Shown here: piece by piece, positions 42,327 through 53,113 of the stretch
Position numbering within the stretch: the first letter of the stretch is position 1
Layout: every line of letters starts with the position of its first letter
NCBI GenBank assembly: GCA_947561395.2
Contig: OX387184.1
Location: 32,540,766 to 32,604,765, forward strand
DNA length: 64,000 nucleotides
Direction: 5' to 3'
Source of the DNA: Buxus sempervirens
Taxonomy: Eukaryota > Streptophyta > Magnoliopsida > Buxales > Buxaceae
Made by a program: the position numbers and the translations under genes
The notes under the pieces: model-generated
What the model was told of the DNA's origin: nothing
Seen by the model: only the letters and a program-made list of their open reading frames with translations
Database searches by the model: none

Positions 42327-43378
42327 AAAGCCTGTTCTTTCTATTTTTAGGCTTTTTTGACCTGTTTTAAGCTCTAATTACATGTTTTTATTATTTTCTC
42401 ATTTGGCAGTGCAATTTGGGGTGTCTACAGCCTACCTCTTAGGTGAGCGCCGATGAGCGCGAGGTGAGCGGATACCCCCTGTGATTTTCATTTCTCTGTT
42501 ATTCCAAGATCTACATGACTGGCCGGTTTGTTTATGTCTGTAATTGTTCCACTACACTCCTAATACTCCCAGAAGACTTCCCAACCATATTTGGATTTAA
42601 TCTAAATATATTTAATCTCAAGATAAATTTCGGTCTCCGACTCTGTTTCATGCCATTCCAGAAAACTAAAAGAAAACTCAAGAGATCATTTAAACTACAA
42701 CCATGCATCAGAATAATCTCGAGAAAACATAAAACACAAAAACCCAGTTGTAAATCAGTGCTACTCACCTGAATGCGCTTATTCCAAAGTATAGCAAAAC
42801 CTCGGCCGATCACCACTCCGGCCACGCACGCGAACACAGAAACTACCCAACCAATTCGTCTCGAACAGGGAGAAAGAACCCACTCAACTTCAACTCCGAA
42901 GCCCTTCTCTTACCCCTCGCGATACTTATTCTTCACGAGCACAGAACCCTAGTCGCCACTCTCTCCAGCCAATTCTCCTGAGCTCCTGAGTATTAGACTA
43001 ACAACAATATTTCCGTAAGTACATACGCGTATTCTCTTAAACCTAAAACCCTACTTTCCCTATTTGTACATTACCTTGCGAGATACATATGCCGCTCGAT
43101 CACCCCTTTTAACCCCTTGATCCTATGCATGCTCGCCCACCGGAAACACTACATGTTCCGCATCCATTTATGTTAATAAGCACATAACTATACTTTAATA
43201 ATAATAATGATAATAATATGATTTTTCGGAAAAATGGCTATATAACGCCTGTACATACGAGTATGGGCTAAGCCCTCAAACCACAAAATAACCTGATAAA
43301 CACAGTTTATAAATAACTAAATAAATAACTAAATAAATAAATAAATAAATAACTCACAAAAAAAATCAGGGTCTTACA

Positions 43379-43437
43379 CTAGGATTCGGTGCATAACGAC
43401 GAAGTATGGATATGTGAAATACATCATGTACAGTTCA
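43379..43437 (-). pseudogene. chromovirus integrase C-terminus (part 2)
   Basis: Continues 19567-19797 across the LTR A2 insertion. Minus-strand reading gives the LRRYAPNP motif typical of the integrase C-terminal region in Tekay elements. Confidence 0.65.
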
Positions 43438-43860
43438 TCAATTGCAATCAATAAACATTATAATAACTGTAGTGGATCCCAAGCTTGCGTGGAGGATACG
43501 AGTTCTCTATCTCCAAGCCAGGGTGAACAAGGGTCCACTACCCCCAATCGAGATGAACCGATCCATCTACCCACCAAGACTTAATGCTGTGGAAGAGCTT
43601 GTTCACTACCCCCAAATTGAGGTGAACACAATACATTACCAATAAATATTCTGTGTCATGGTGAAGCCAGTTCACTACCCCCTAAATTGAGGTGAACAAT
43701 GGTTCACTACTCCCAATTGAGGTGAACTGCATACACGATTTGCCAAATATTCACTTTTGTGATGGGGCCAGTTCACTACACTCAAATTGAGGTGAACAAT
43801 AGTTCACTACCCCCAATTGAGGTGAACTGCCCAAGTAGAATTCCAAACACAAGGGCCAAT
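43438..43860 (-). repeat. LTR-derived hairpin segment (family B type) inside the integrase region
   Basis: Reversed units with GTTCAC and GTGAAC arms around ACTACCCCCAATTGAG-type loops match 5839-6235. It sits where the integrase core and C-terminal linker should be, so an LTR fragment has replaced part of the gene or been joined by deletion. No TG...CA ends or TSD are visible. Confidence 0.65.
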
Positions 43861-44195
43861 GCCCTAATTAATTCTCATGAACTTCTAGAGTTTGTATTGT
43901 ATGTTCTGATTGTTCATCTGTCTACAATAACACAAATGAAATCCTGCTTCCTCACTGTCCTAGGCAAACTGGAAACAAAGTCCATCGCTATATGCTCTCA
44001 TTTCCATTCAGGAATAGGAAGTGGTTGCAATAACCCAGGTGGGCTCTTGTGTTCAGCCTTCACTTGCTGACACACCAACCACTTCGATACTAATTCAGCA
44101 ATTTCTCTTTTCTCATTCCAGACCACCCATAATTATCTCTAAGGTTTTTATACATCTCGGTGCTTCCGTTGCGTACAACATATCGTGATCTGTGT
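43861..44195 (-). pseudogene. chromovirus integrase N-terminal region remnant
   Basis: Minus-strand reading shows the finger-proximal QQVKAEHKSPPGLLQPL and the core start WEHIAMDFV, then LPRTVRKQDF, all typical of Ty3/gypsy integrase. Upstream YKNLRDNY corresponds to the segment before the zinc finger. Stops and frame changes make it inactive. It is cut by the copia insertion at 44196 and resumes at 57323. Confidence 0.75.
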
Positions 44196-44328
44196 TGTAA
44201 GTGTGAAACTCACACTCCTTATATGGCAAATGTTTGACAAATTATATCTTCTAATAATCTTCAAGATGTGCAGAATCAAAATGTAAGTTCTGTGAATTTA
44301 GAAAAGAGGAAGGTGATGCTGCCACATA

Positions 44329-44760
44329 GCTACCACTTCGCTGGTAGCTCAAGGAAATGTAAAGTTTTCTAAATAAAGAATATTTTGTAAAGGCACTTGC
44401 GAGGAACAACGCCGCTACCACTCCGCTGGCAGCGCATAAGTGAAATAGCGCATTGAAAATAAAGAGCGCGCACCTGCGTCGTAAGGCGACGCTGATACGC
44501 CGCTGATAGCGCATGAGTCATGTAGTGCTTTGAAAGTAAAGAACGCGCACCTGCATCGTAAGAGAAGCCGACACGCCGCTGGTAGCGTAGAGCAAGATTG
44601 AAGAATCTAAAAATCAGTTGTGCACATGCCGCGTTCCCTCTCGCTAGCAGCGCGCTGCCAGCGCGCCCTTAACTGAGTCAATTTGGATTTGAGGGGGACT
44701 TGAGTTCTCTTCCAGCCGTCTACCCCGATCGCAAGGCGACGCCACCAGCGCTCGATGCGA
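44329..44760. repeat. palindromic motif cluster in the copia U3 region
   Basis: Examples: 44329-44348 with arms GCTACCA and TGGTAGC; GCTACCACTCCGCTGGCAGC at about 44412-44431; GCGTCG/CGACGC arms around TAAGG at about 44477-44493; and GCTAGCAGCGCGCTGCCAGC near 44643-44662. All are upstream of the TATA-like box. Confidence 0.75.
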
Positions 44761-45060
44761 TTTGAGTTTTTCTTCTTTAAATAGACGAGCTGTATTTTTT
44801 AGAAAGCACTTTTTCTTTTGATCAATTCGATTTGGATCTTGAGGTGTTCGAGATTCAATCAATTCATCTTTAGAGAGTCGGTGATCGAGTGAGGGGGAGA
44901 TCTGAGAGAGATCTCCTGGAATTGAAGTTTGAGGATTCTTCTTCATTTCGGAACTTCACATGATCGTATGATCTCCTGGATTGGTGATCGAGCTTTATGG
45001 ATGCATAGGTGGATTCCTATTGCATTGGATCATCTCAGTGGGCTCTGAGGTGATTGTTAC

Positions 45061-45336
45061 GATCTGGATTGATCGTGAATTGCAGCTTGTGGATTCAAGT
45101 TGTGTTACAGCTCGTGGATTCGAGCTGTGGATCTGGATTGATCGTGAATTGCAGCTTGTGGATTCAAGTTGTGTTACAGCTCGTGGATTCGAGCTGTGGA
45201 TCTGGATTGATCGTGAATTGCAGCTTGTGGATTCAAGTTGTGTTACAGTTCGTGGAGTCGAGCTATGGATCTGGATTGATCGTGAATTGCAGCTTGTGGA
45301 TTCAAGTTGTGTTACAGTTCGTGGATTCGAGCTGTG
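45061..45336 (+). repeat. four 69-bp tandem repeats in the copia 5' LTR
   Basis: Units start at 45061, 45130, 45199 and 45268, each with GATCTGGATTGATCGTG and a GTGGATTCAAGTTGTG core. The period is a multiple of three, which makes spurious long frames. The solo copia LTR at 57801-58986 has only two, longer units (period 93). Confidence 0.9.
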
Positions 45337-45566
45337 GATTGCTGTTGAGTGAGTTCAATTGTAAAGGTTAAGTGTGTTTTCCTTTGTAATTACTTTTCAT
45401 TTAATAGTGGAGATTCTAAGGGTTAGTCACCTCATATAGACTCGAGGTTTTTCCTGGATCTGGATTCAGGTTTCCTCGTATAAATTCTGTGTGTATGTTT
45501 CCGTATTGTTAAGATCAAAATTGTTGTTGATCGAGGACCTGTAGAGTAGTCTCCTACTCTTTCAAT

Positions 45567-45580
45567 TGGTATCAGAGCCT
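45567..45580 (+). other. primer binding site of the copia element
   Basis: TGGTATCAGAGCCT, two bases after the LTR, is the classic plant copia primer site complementary to initiator methionine tRNA. Confidence 0.9.
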
Positions 45581-48500
45581 ATTCACTTTGAATTGTTATA
45601 CAAAGTGAGATCTAGATCTATAGCATGGACTTTGAAAAAGAAGGAGGATCTGCCTCTAGACCTCCATTATTCGAAGGTAACAATTATCCTTACTGGAAAG
45701 CAAGGATGAGAGCTTACCTGAAATCTATCGATGAGCATGTCTGGCTCTCGGTATGTAATGGTTATCATCCACTAGAAATCACAACAGAAGGAGGTGTTGT
45801 GATGCCTAAACCTCATGATCAGTGGAGTAAAGCTGAATTTGATCTATGTGGATGGAACAACAAGGCAATGGATGCCTTATTTTGTGCTGTAAGTGTTGAG
45901 GAATTTAGGAGAATTTCCTCATGTGAAGTAGGTAAGGAAGCTTGGGACATTCTTGAGGTCACTCATGAAGGAACCTCAGCTGTCAAGCTGTCTAGACTTC
46001 AAAGACTTACAACATCTTTCGAAACTCTATACATGAAAGATGATGAATCCTTTGATGAATTTTATGCTAGACTTTCGGATATTGTTAATTCGAGCATTAA
46101 CCTTGGAGAAAATATCTCTACATCCAAGGTTGTTAGAAAGATCTTGAGATCTTTGCCTGAAAAATTCAGACCAAAAGTTACTGCCATTCAAGAGGCAAAA
46201 GATGTGGATACCATGAGAATTGAAGATCTTGTAGGATCTTTACAGACTTATGAGCTAGATCTGAATATTCCTAAAAGGAGTAAAGGAATAGCTCTAAAAT
46301 CTGTAAATAATGAAGAATCAGATGATTCTGAATTAGATCTGGATGAATTAGTTCTCTTAGCTAAAAAGTTCAAGAGAATGTTTAAAAAGAGACAATCTAA
46401 TCCTTTATTATCCATGGACAGATCTAATAGAAGATCTGATAAGAAAATTTCTGATCTAAGAAAGGAGAAGAAATTTTCTCAGAACAATGAAGTTCAATGC
46501 TATAAATGTAGAGGATTTGGACATGTTGCTTCTAAATGTCCCTCAAAGGATAAAAAGAAAAATACAAATTATCAGGTTACTTTGGATGACAGTAATACTG
46601 ATAATTCTTCACAATCAGATGGGGATATTTCTGCTAATTTTACTGCTTTCAATTCCTTTTACTCATCTTCTTCTGGTAGTTCAATCTCTGACATTGTAGG
46701 AGATAATAAAGAAAGTTTATCAGATGATGAAGAAGAATTACAAGAAGCCTACAATCAACTATATAAGGAATTCAATAGAGCTCAGAAGAAAGTCAAGAAA
46801 CTGAGTAAAAAATTGAAGGAGTCAGAAACAGAGAAAAATAAAGCTTTTGCAGAAATAGATTCAATAAACAAGAAGATACTTGAAAGACATGTCAAAGAAA
46901 ATTTTCTGGTAACTTCTTTGACTGAAAAAACTGAAAAATTAAAAGAAAAGGAAGTTCAGATTTCTGCACTTCAGGTAAAGTTATTGAACTTGAGAAATTG
47001 TCAAATTCAATTAAATCTAATGCTTCAAATTTCTCTGCAGGAAATCATCAAATTGATGAGGAATCAACTTCAAAGGAAGTTACTGAAAGCTCAAATTCTG
47101 CTGAAAAGAGAATGATTGAAAAGCTTGATGTAAGTAATCAAAATAAGGAATTTTCACAGAAAATTTCTGCTGGAGAAGTAAGCTCAACAGGTAAATCTTC
47201 AAAATCCGAAAAATCTAAATCTGTACAATTTAGAAATACTATCAAATCTGGAAAATTTGATTCTTCTGAATATAGGTTCATACCTGTGTGCCATCATTGT
47301 AATAAAAGAGGTCATATAAGACCAAATTGTCATGTTTTGCATGGTTTTCCCAAGGGATATTTTGACAGTAAGAGGAAAGTAAATCAAAGTCAGTCCTTGG
47401 ATTTACATAACAGATTTGATTCCTTGTTAAAATTGACTGAATCATTAAATAAGGAAGTTACAAATCTGTCAAAGAAACTTCCTTCAAAATCTCAAGTTGT
47501 TGATGAAGGTACTTCTCAGAAAACATATGAAAAACAGATTTGGGTTAGAAAAGACTTCTTAGTTGCAAATGTGGTTCATATAGCTTGAAAGTTCATGATG
47601 TCAACATGTGGTACTTGGATAGTGGTTGTTCAAGACATATGTGCGGACATAAGTCTATGTTTAGTACCTTTGAAGAATATTTTGGTGGAAGTGTAACATT
47701 TGGTGATGGAAGCACTTCTCAAGTCAAAGGTAAAGGAATAGTAACTGGTCCTAATGGAGTTTGTATAAAGAATGTGTTATTTGTATCTGGTTTGAAGGCA
47801 AACTTAATTAGTATTAGCCAGTTATGTGATTCAAGATTGTTTGTCAACTTTACCACAAAAGAATGTAAAATTTTGGATAATTCTGGTAGAACAGTTCTTA
47901 TAGGTGTAAGAACAAGTGACAATGGTTATGGAATCATTGGAAACAATGAAAGCTCTTTAAAATCCTCTATATGCAATGAAATTGATTTGTGGCATAGAAG
48001 ACTTGGTCACATTAACTATAGAGATTTGTCAAAAATCTCCAAGTCTGAATTGGTTAGAGGAATTCCCAAGTTTGGGAACAATAAAAAGAAAGGAATGTGT
48101 GGTCCTTGCAATCAAGGAAAGCAAATCAAAGCCACACACAAGAAAACCAACATTGTAGGAACCTCTAGACCATTAGAACTGATTCATATGGACTTGATGG
48201 GATCTACAAAGACTGAAAGTCTTGGAGGAAAGAGGTATATCTTTGTTGCTGTAGATGACTACAGTAGATACACCTGGGTAAATTTTCTAACAGAAAAATC
48301 TGAATGTTTTGATTGCTTTAAACAATTGTGCTGTTAAATTCAAGTTGAAAAGAACTTGCAAATAGGGAGGATTGTTAGAATAAGATCTGATCATGGGACA
48401 GAATTTGAAAATCAGATGTTTTCCAAGTTTTGTGAAGAACAAGGAATTAAACATGAATTTTCTGCTCCTAAGACCCCACAACAAAATGGAGTTGTGGAAA

Positions 48501-49179
48501 GGAAGAATAGAGTTTTGCAAGAAATGGCTAGAACCATGATGATAGCCAAGAAAGTGTCAACAAAATTCTGAGCTGAAGCAATAAATACTGCCTGTTATAT
48601 AAGTAACAGAGTATATATCAGATCTGGGTGGAAACAAACTCCTTATGAAATTTGGAAAGGAAAACAGCCAAACTTGAAATATTTTAGAGTTTTTGGAAAT
48701 AAATGTTATATCCTAAGGGACAGAGAAAATCTAGGAAAATTTGATTCTAGAAGTGATGAAGGAATTTTTCTAGGATATTCCTCTTCAAGTAGAGCATACA
48801 GAGTTTTTAACTTGCAAAAATCTGTTGTAATGGAGTCTATTAATGTGTTAATAGATGATGAAGGAATTGGATGTGAATTTTTGCAGGTTGTAGATGAAGA
48901 GGATGAAATCAGAGATGCTTCCTCAAGCAATGAAGTTGTTCCTCTGACAAAAACTCTCAAAGACCACCCAACTGAGCAAATTGTTGGAAATATTTCAGAT
49001 GGAGTAAGAACATGTAAGACCCTGATTTTTGTGAGTTATTTATTTATTTATTTAGTTATTTATTTTGATGTATAAACTGTGTTTATCAGGTTATTTTGTG
49101 GTTTGAGGGCTTAGCCCATACTCGTATGTACAGGCGTTATATAGCCATTTTTCTGGAAAATTATATTATTATTAGTAAA

Positions 49180-49183
<4 letters not shown>

Positions 49184-49218
<35 letters not shown>
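49184..49218. repeat. AT-dinucleotide microsatellite in LTR A3
   Basis: About 17 TA repeats. The A1 copy has only a short TATATATA at the matching place (about 13320), so this tract has expanded after insertion or varies between copies. Confidence 0.85.
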
Positions 49219-50802
49219 CTTGGGCACTTGTTAACTTAAGTGGTCGGAACATGTAGGATGTTTTCAGTGGGCCGGCGTGCATGGGACCAAGGAAATGGGA
49301 GAAGGATCGAGCGGCGTATGTATCAAGGTAAATATACTAAAAAGGGTAAGTAGGGTTTTGGGGTTTATGAGAATACGCCTATCATACTTACGGAAACATT
49401 GTTCGTTAGTCTGATACTTGGAGCTCAGGAGAATCGGCTGGAGTGGCGACTAGGGTTCTGTGCTTGTGAAGAACAAGGATCGCAAGGGGTAAGAGAAGGG
49501 TTTCAGAGTTGGAGTTGAGTGGGTTATTTCTCCCTGCTCGAGACGAATTGTTTGGGTAGATTCTGTACTCGCGTGCGTGGCCGGAGTGGTGATCGGCCGG
49601 GGTTTTGGTATTCTGGAATAAGCGATTTCAGGTGAGTAGCACTGATTTACAACTGGGGTTTTGTGTTTTATGTTTTCTCGAGATTATTCTGATGCATGGG
49701 TTGTAGTTTAAATGATCTCTTGAGTTTTCTTTTAGTTTTCTGGAATGGCATGAAACAGAGTCGGAGACCGAAATTTATCTTGAGATTAAATGTATTTAGA
49801 TTAAATCCAAATATGGTTGGGAAGTCTTCTGGGAGTATTAGGAGTGTAGTAGAACAATTACAGAGGTAAACAAACCGGCCAGTCTTGTAGATCTTGGAAT
49901 AACAGAGAAACAAAAATCACAGGGGGTATCCGCCCACCTCGCGCTCACCTAAGAGGTAGGCGCCCCGTTAAACACGACCCATCGCCGAGCTCACGCCCGG
50001 CTGGCACTCAGCTCGCGCTCAGCAGAAAACCTTGCGCTCATCTCGCGCGAATCTCGCGCCCACCTCACGCCCGTCTCGCGCTCAGCTCACGCTCACCTAG
50101 CGTCGAGTGAGCAGTAGGTTGATTTTACCCCATTTCTTCATCGCCGACCGGCGCTCACCTCGCGCCCACCTCAAGAAGTGAGCGGCAGACCCTATTTTGC
50201 TTACTGAATTGGAGATTTGATTTAACTAAGGGTATTTGGGTTACTTGAGGATTAAACCACCTCACTATTCACTTGTTTGGGAACCCTGGGAATCTATTTT
50301 GCCTAGGAAACTATTAGAGGAAAATTTAGTGAACTTCTTAAAAGCTTTCAAGTTGAGTTTAGGTTATTCACGAATGTTATGCCGGATACCAAACCACTAA
50401 GAGTTACTAGTTACATTTCCTCTGTTTTATACACTGTTTTGATTGAGGAGTTATTCTATTTCTGGTTTCACTGGTTTGGAAACTTTAAATGTATTGTAAA
50501 GATTTCCTTGGTATGAATGAATTGAGTTTTACTTTCAAATGACTTGTGTTACGGAAATGAGAAAAATACTGAAAGTACTTGAGGTACTGCTTGGTCCAGA
50601 GGGACAGGTGATGACTTGTGATGGGTTTTACACGATGTGGAATGAATGGTTTTATTTTGATATTGGAATTGAGATTATACGATGTTTTACTGTTTTGGTC
50701 TAGCTTGTCCTGGATCCAGATGTTTAAGCTTAGTAATGTGATGTTATTGTTGGTTGTTGGAATTGCATGGCCTTGTGTGTTGCCACGACCGGTGTAGAGC
50801 AG

Positions 50803-50923
50803 CCAGAAACCCTGAGTAGGCCTGGTTGTCAATGCAGAAACCCGGGGAGTAGGCCTGCATTGGATGACGAAACCCTGAGTAGGCCGTCATTTCAGAGTTC
50901 CGAAACCCTGAGTAGGCCGGAAC
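50803..50923 (+). repeat. four constant-loop hairpins in LTR A3
   Basis: Stems CCAG/CTGG (50803-50825), AATGCAG/CTGCATT (50831-50861), ATGACG/CGTCAT (50864-50890) and GTTCCG/CGGAAC (50897-50923). Loops 1, 3 and 4 are identical, AAACCCTGAGTAGGC; loop 2 is AAACCCGGGGAGTAGGC. All stems are perfect. Confidence 0.85.
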
Positions 50924-51159
50924 TGTGTACATGGAGGTGTGGAGTGTCTACTTGGCATGTTTAATTTATCAACTAAACGATAGTCCTGACATTGACCAAT
51001 CGATGTGTTACGGTACTTAACTGAGATGTGATTTGTTTGATTAGAACCAGTCTTGAATTTCGATTTGAAAATTGATGTTGATTGTTTAACCGTATTCAGC
51101 GTTTGTCGATGCATAGTTTAAATTGTGATCAACTATTTCTGCATGCATGTGCTACTCGC

Positions 51160-51177
51160 TGAGATATTCATATCTCA
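51160..51177 (+). other. conserved stem-loop before the LTR acceptor (family A)
   Basis: TGAGATATTCATATCTCA is a perfect palindrome, preceded by GCATGCATGTG and followed 27 bases later by the acceptor. Confidence 0.65.
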
Positions 51178-53113
51178 CTCCGTTGTTTGTCTTGTTTGTT
51201 TTTCAGATACTCGTGGTGAGGCGATTTCTGGGGTAGATCCTGCTGAGGCTTATAGGGAGGAGGATTACTATTACCTTCCTTAGACTAGTAGGTTATCTGT
51301 TCTGAATTTGAGAACTTTGAATAAATTGAGATGTATTAAAGTTTAATGGGGGTTGAACCATACGATTCTAGTTCAGTTTAAATGTTACAATTTGCATAAA
51401 TGGAAATGTGCACTCTGTCAGGTTATAGCTATATGATTATCTAGCGATCATAAATTGATTAACGATCCTTGCCTAACCTCCGTGAGACGTGTTATATCTT
51501 TATTGAACAACACGGATCGGGGGCGTTACAGAACAAGACATCAATTACATAATGAGGTAAGATTTTCTTCTTATTTATCTCAATTTGAGCCAAAATCTTA
51601 TAAAGATGCCTTATTGGATGACTCTTGGTTAAATGCTATGCATGAAGAACTAAACCAATTTACTAGAAATAATGTATGGGAATTGGTTGAAAGACCCTCT
51701 AATCTGAATGTGATAGGAACCAAATGGATTTTTAAGAACAAATCTGACGAGAATGGGGTTGTAACCAGAAATAAAGCTAGGCTTGTTGCTCAGGGATACA
51801 CCCAAGTAGAAGGAATAGATTTTGATGAAACCTTTGCTCCTGTAGCTAGGTTAGAGTCAATCAGGTTGCTTTTGTCTATTGCATGCTATTTGAAGTTTAA
51901 ACTGTTTCAAATGGATGTTAAGAGTGCATTCTTGAATGGATATCTGAATGAAGAGGTTTATGTAGAGCAACCTAAAGGATTTGAGGACTCAAATTATCCT
52001 AAACATGTTTATAAGCTGAACAAGGCCTTGTATGGACTCAAACAAGCTCCTAGAGCTTGGTATGAGAGACTCACCTCCTTCTTACTTGAATCTGGATTTA
52101 TGAGAGGAAATGTGGACAAAACTCTCTTTATTCAAAGAGAGTCCAAGCATATTTTGATTGCTCAAATCTATGTTGATGATATAGTGTTTGGATCTACTTC
52201 TGAAACTCATGCTCATTCCTTTGGAGACTTAATGAAGAGTGAATTTGAGATGAGTATGATGGGTGAACTGAATTTTTTCTTAGGACTTCAGATTTATCAA
52301 TCTAAACAAGGGATGTTTATCTCTCAAGCAAAATATGCAAGAAATCTAGTCAAGAGATTCAGTTTAATTCATGCAAAACATGCTAGGACTCCTATGAGTA
52401 CTAGCTTAAAGCTTGGAAAAGATGAATCTGGGAAGGATATATATCCTACCTTGTACAGAGGGATGATTGGAAGTCTTCTGTACTTAATAGCAAGTAGACC
52501 TGATATAAGTTTTAGTGTTGGAGTTTGTGCAAGATATCAGGCTAATCCTAAAGAATCTCATCTAAATGTTGTGAAAAGGATTATAAAGTATGTAAATGGA
52601 ACTGTTGATCTGGGAATTTGGTTCTCCAAAGAAACAAACCCATATCTTACTGGATATACTGATGCTGATTGCTCTGGGTGTATGGATGATAGAAAAAGCA
52701 CCTCTGGTGGTTGCTTTTATATGGGTAATAACCTCATTGCTTTGTTAAGCAAAAAGCAAAACTCAGTTTCACTGAGTACAGCTGAAGCAGAGTACATTGC
52801 TGCAGGTAGCAGCTGTACTCAACTAATTTGGATGAAACAAATGCTATCTGATTATGGTTTAGATCAGGATCAAATGATTCTCTTCTGTGACAATCAAAGT
52901 GCCATAAATATTTCCAAAAATCCTGTTCAACACTCAAGGACTAAACATATAGACATCAGGCATCACTTTATAAGAGAGTTAATTGAAGACAAAACTGTTA
53001 TGATTGAATATATATCTACTGAAAAACAGTTGGCTGATATTTTCACTAAACCTTTAGATCAGAACAGATTTGAAACTCTTAGGAAATCCCTAGGAGTATG
53101 CTCTCAAAACTAA

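Larger units (their letters stand above)
21359..42429 (-). mobile_element. complete Tat/Ogre-type LTR retrotransposon (21,071 bp)
   Basis: Both LTRs (21359-23162 and 40627-42429) are present with TG...CA ends, and the perfect TSD GCCTA flanks the element (21354-21358 and 42430-42434). Read on the minus strand: 5' LTR, primer site, long leader with a hairpin minisatellite, gag-protease, pol, then a 7.7-kb 3' region that carries two genes on the opposite strand, then the polypurine tract and 3' LTR. The size, G-patch after the protease, second archaeal-type RNase H and antisense ORFs are traits of the Tat lineage. The LTRs differ at only about five places by eye, so insertion was recent. Confidence 0.95.
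40627..42429 (-). repeat. 5' LTR of the Tat element (right end, 1,803 bp)
   Basis: On the minus strand it starts TGTAGACACCCC at 42429 and ends CATGTCTCACA at 40627. The U3 palindrome array lies at 42223-42326. The TATA box reads CTATAAATAG (plus 42023-42032). A second copy of the primer-site core, GGTGGCGACTCT, lies about 70 bp inside the LTR end (plus 40694-40704). Confidence 0.95.
19798..43378 (-). mobile_element. solo LTR A2 (family A, minus strand), interrupted by the Tat element
   Basis: On the plus strand it begins TGTAACACCCCGG and ends GGGTCTTACA, with the perfect TSD CTAGG (19793-19797 and 43379-43383). Net length without the Tat element and one TSD is about 2,505 bp. It interrupts the integrase C-terminus of the host chromovirus. 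Its left part is nearly identical to LTR A1. Its hairpin array is at 20405-20525. Confidence 0.9.
44196..45564 (+). repeat. 5' LTR of the copia element
   Basis: Starts TGTAAGTGTGAAACTCAC and ends CTACTCTTTCA. U3 holds palindromic GCTACCA/TGGTAGC-type units (44329-44760). A TATA-like TTTAAATAG is at 44776-44784. Four 69-bp repeats lie at 45061-45336. The first 20 bases include an inverted GTGTGAAA/CTCACAC motif. Confidence 0.92.
49632..51206 (+). other. putative intron inside LTR family A
   Basis: Donor TTTCAG|GTGAGTAGC at 49632 and acceptor TGTTTTTCAG ending at 51206. The donor is also visible in the related LTR at 62434 onward (GTGAGTAGC near 62904). The intron carries the GC-rich tract, hairpin array and stem-loop. 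Confidence 0.45.
49013..51530 (+). mobile_element. solo LTR A3 (family A, 2,518 bp)
   Basis: Starts TGTAAGACCCTG, ends GGGGGCGTTACA and has the perfect TSD GAACA (49008-49012 and 51531-51535). It splits the copia pol gene. It is the only uninterrupted family A copy here, so it shows the layout best: AT microsatellite, donor at 49632, GC-rich GCGCGAG tract (49930-50180), four constant-loop hairpins (50803-50923), stem-loop (51160-51177), acceptor at 51206. After the acceptor a GGGAGGAGGATTACTATTA block recurs in families B and D in similar form. Confidence 0.95.
45625..53113 (+). pseudogene. gag-pol: copia gag-pol polyprotein, broken
   Basis: Starts at ATG 45625. Gag is a UBN2-type domain with two CCHC knuckles (46498-46539 and 47289-47330). 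The protease has DSG at 47618-47626. The integrase has an HHCC-type finger (about 47988-48120) and the D, D and E segments (HMDLMG, RSDHGTEF, VVERKN). RT has YVDD at 52169-52180. RNase H carries YTDADCSG. Defects: frame changes near 46978 and near 47580, in-frame TAA at 48335-48337, in-frame TGA at 48569-48571, and solo LTR A3 inserted at 49013 between integrase and RT. The RT-RNase H part (51536-53113) is undamaged. The element cannot move by its own proteins. Confidence 0.92.

Noticed and set aside
44981-45371. Open frames of 105-123 codons with repeated peptide units in the copia LTR (also at 56778-57129)
   Set aside because: They exist only because the 69-bp repeat is a multiple of three. 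They lie in the LTR, two frames are open at once, and the solo LTR copy does not keep them.
46975-47040. A 66-bp intron in copia gag (CAG|GTAAAG to TCTCTGCAG)
   Set aside because: Splicing it would not bring the downstream gag frame into register. The downstream protein-like reading begins inside the supposed intron, so a small indel near 46978 explains the data better.
50767-50964. A 65-codon frame conserved in all three family A LTRs (also 9203-9400 and 20364-20561)
   Set aside because: It is the translation of the hairpin array. Both strands and several frames are open, and the conservation is explained by the copies being the same LTR.
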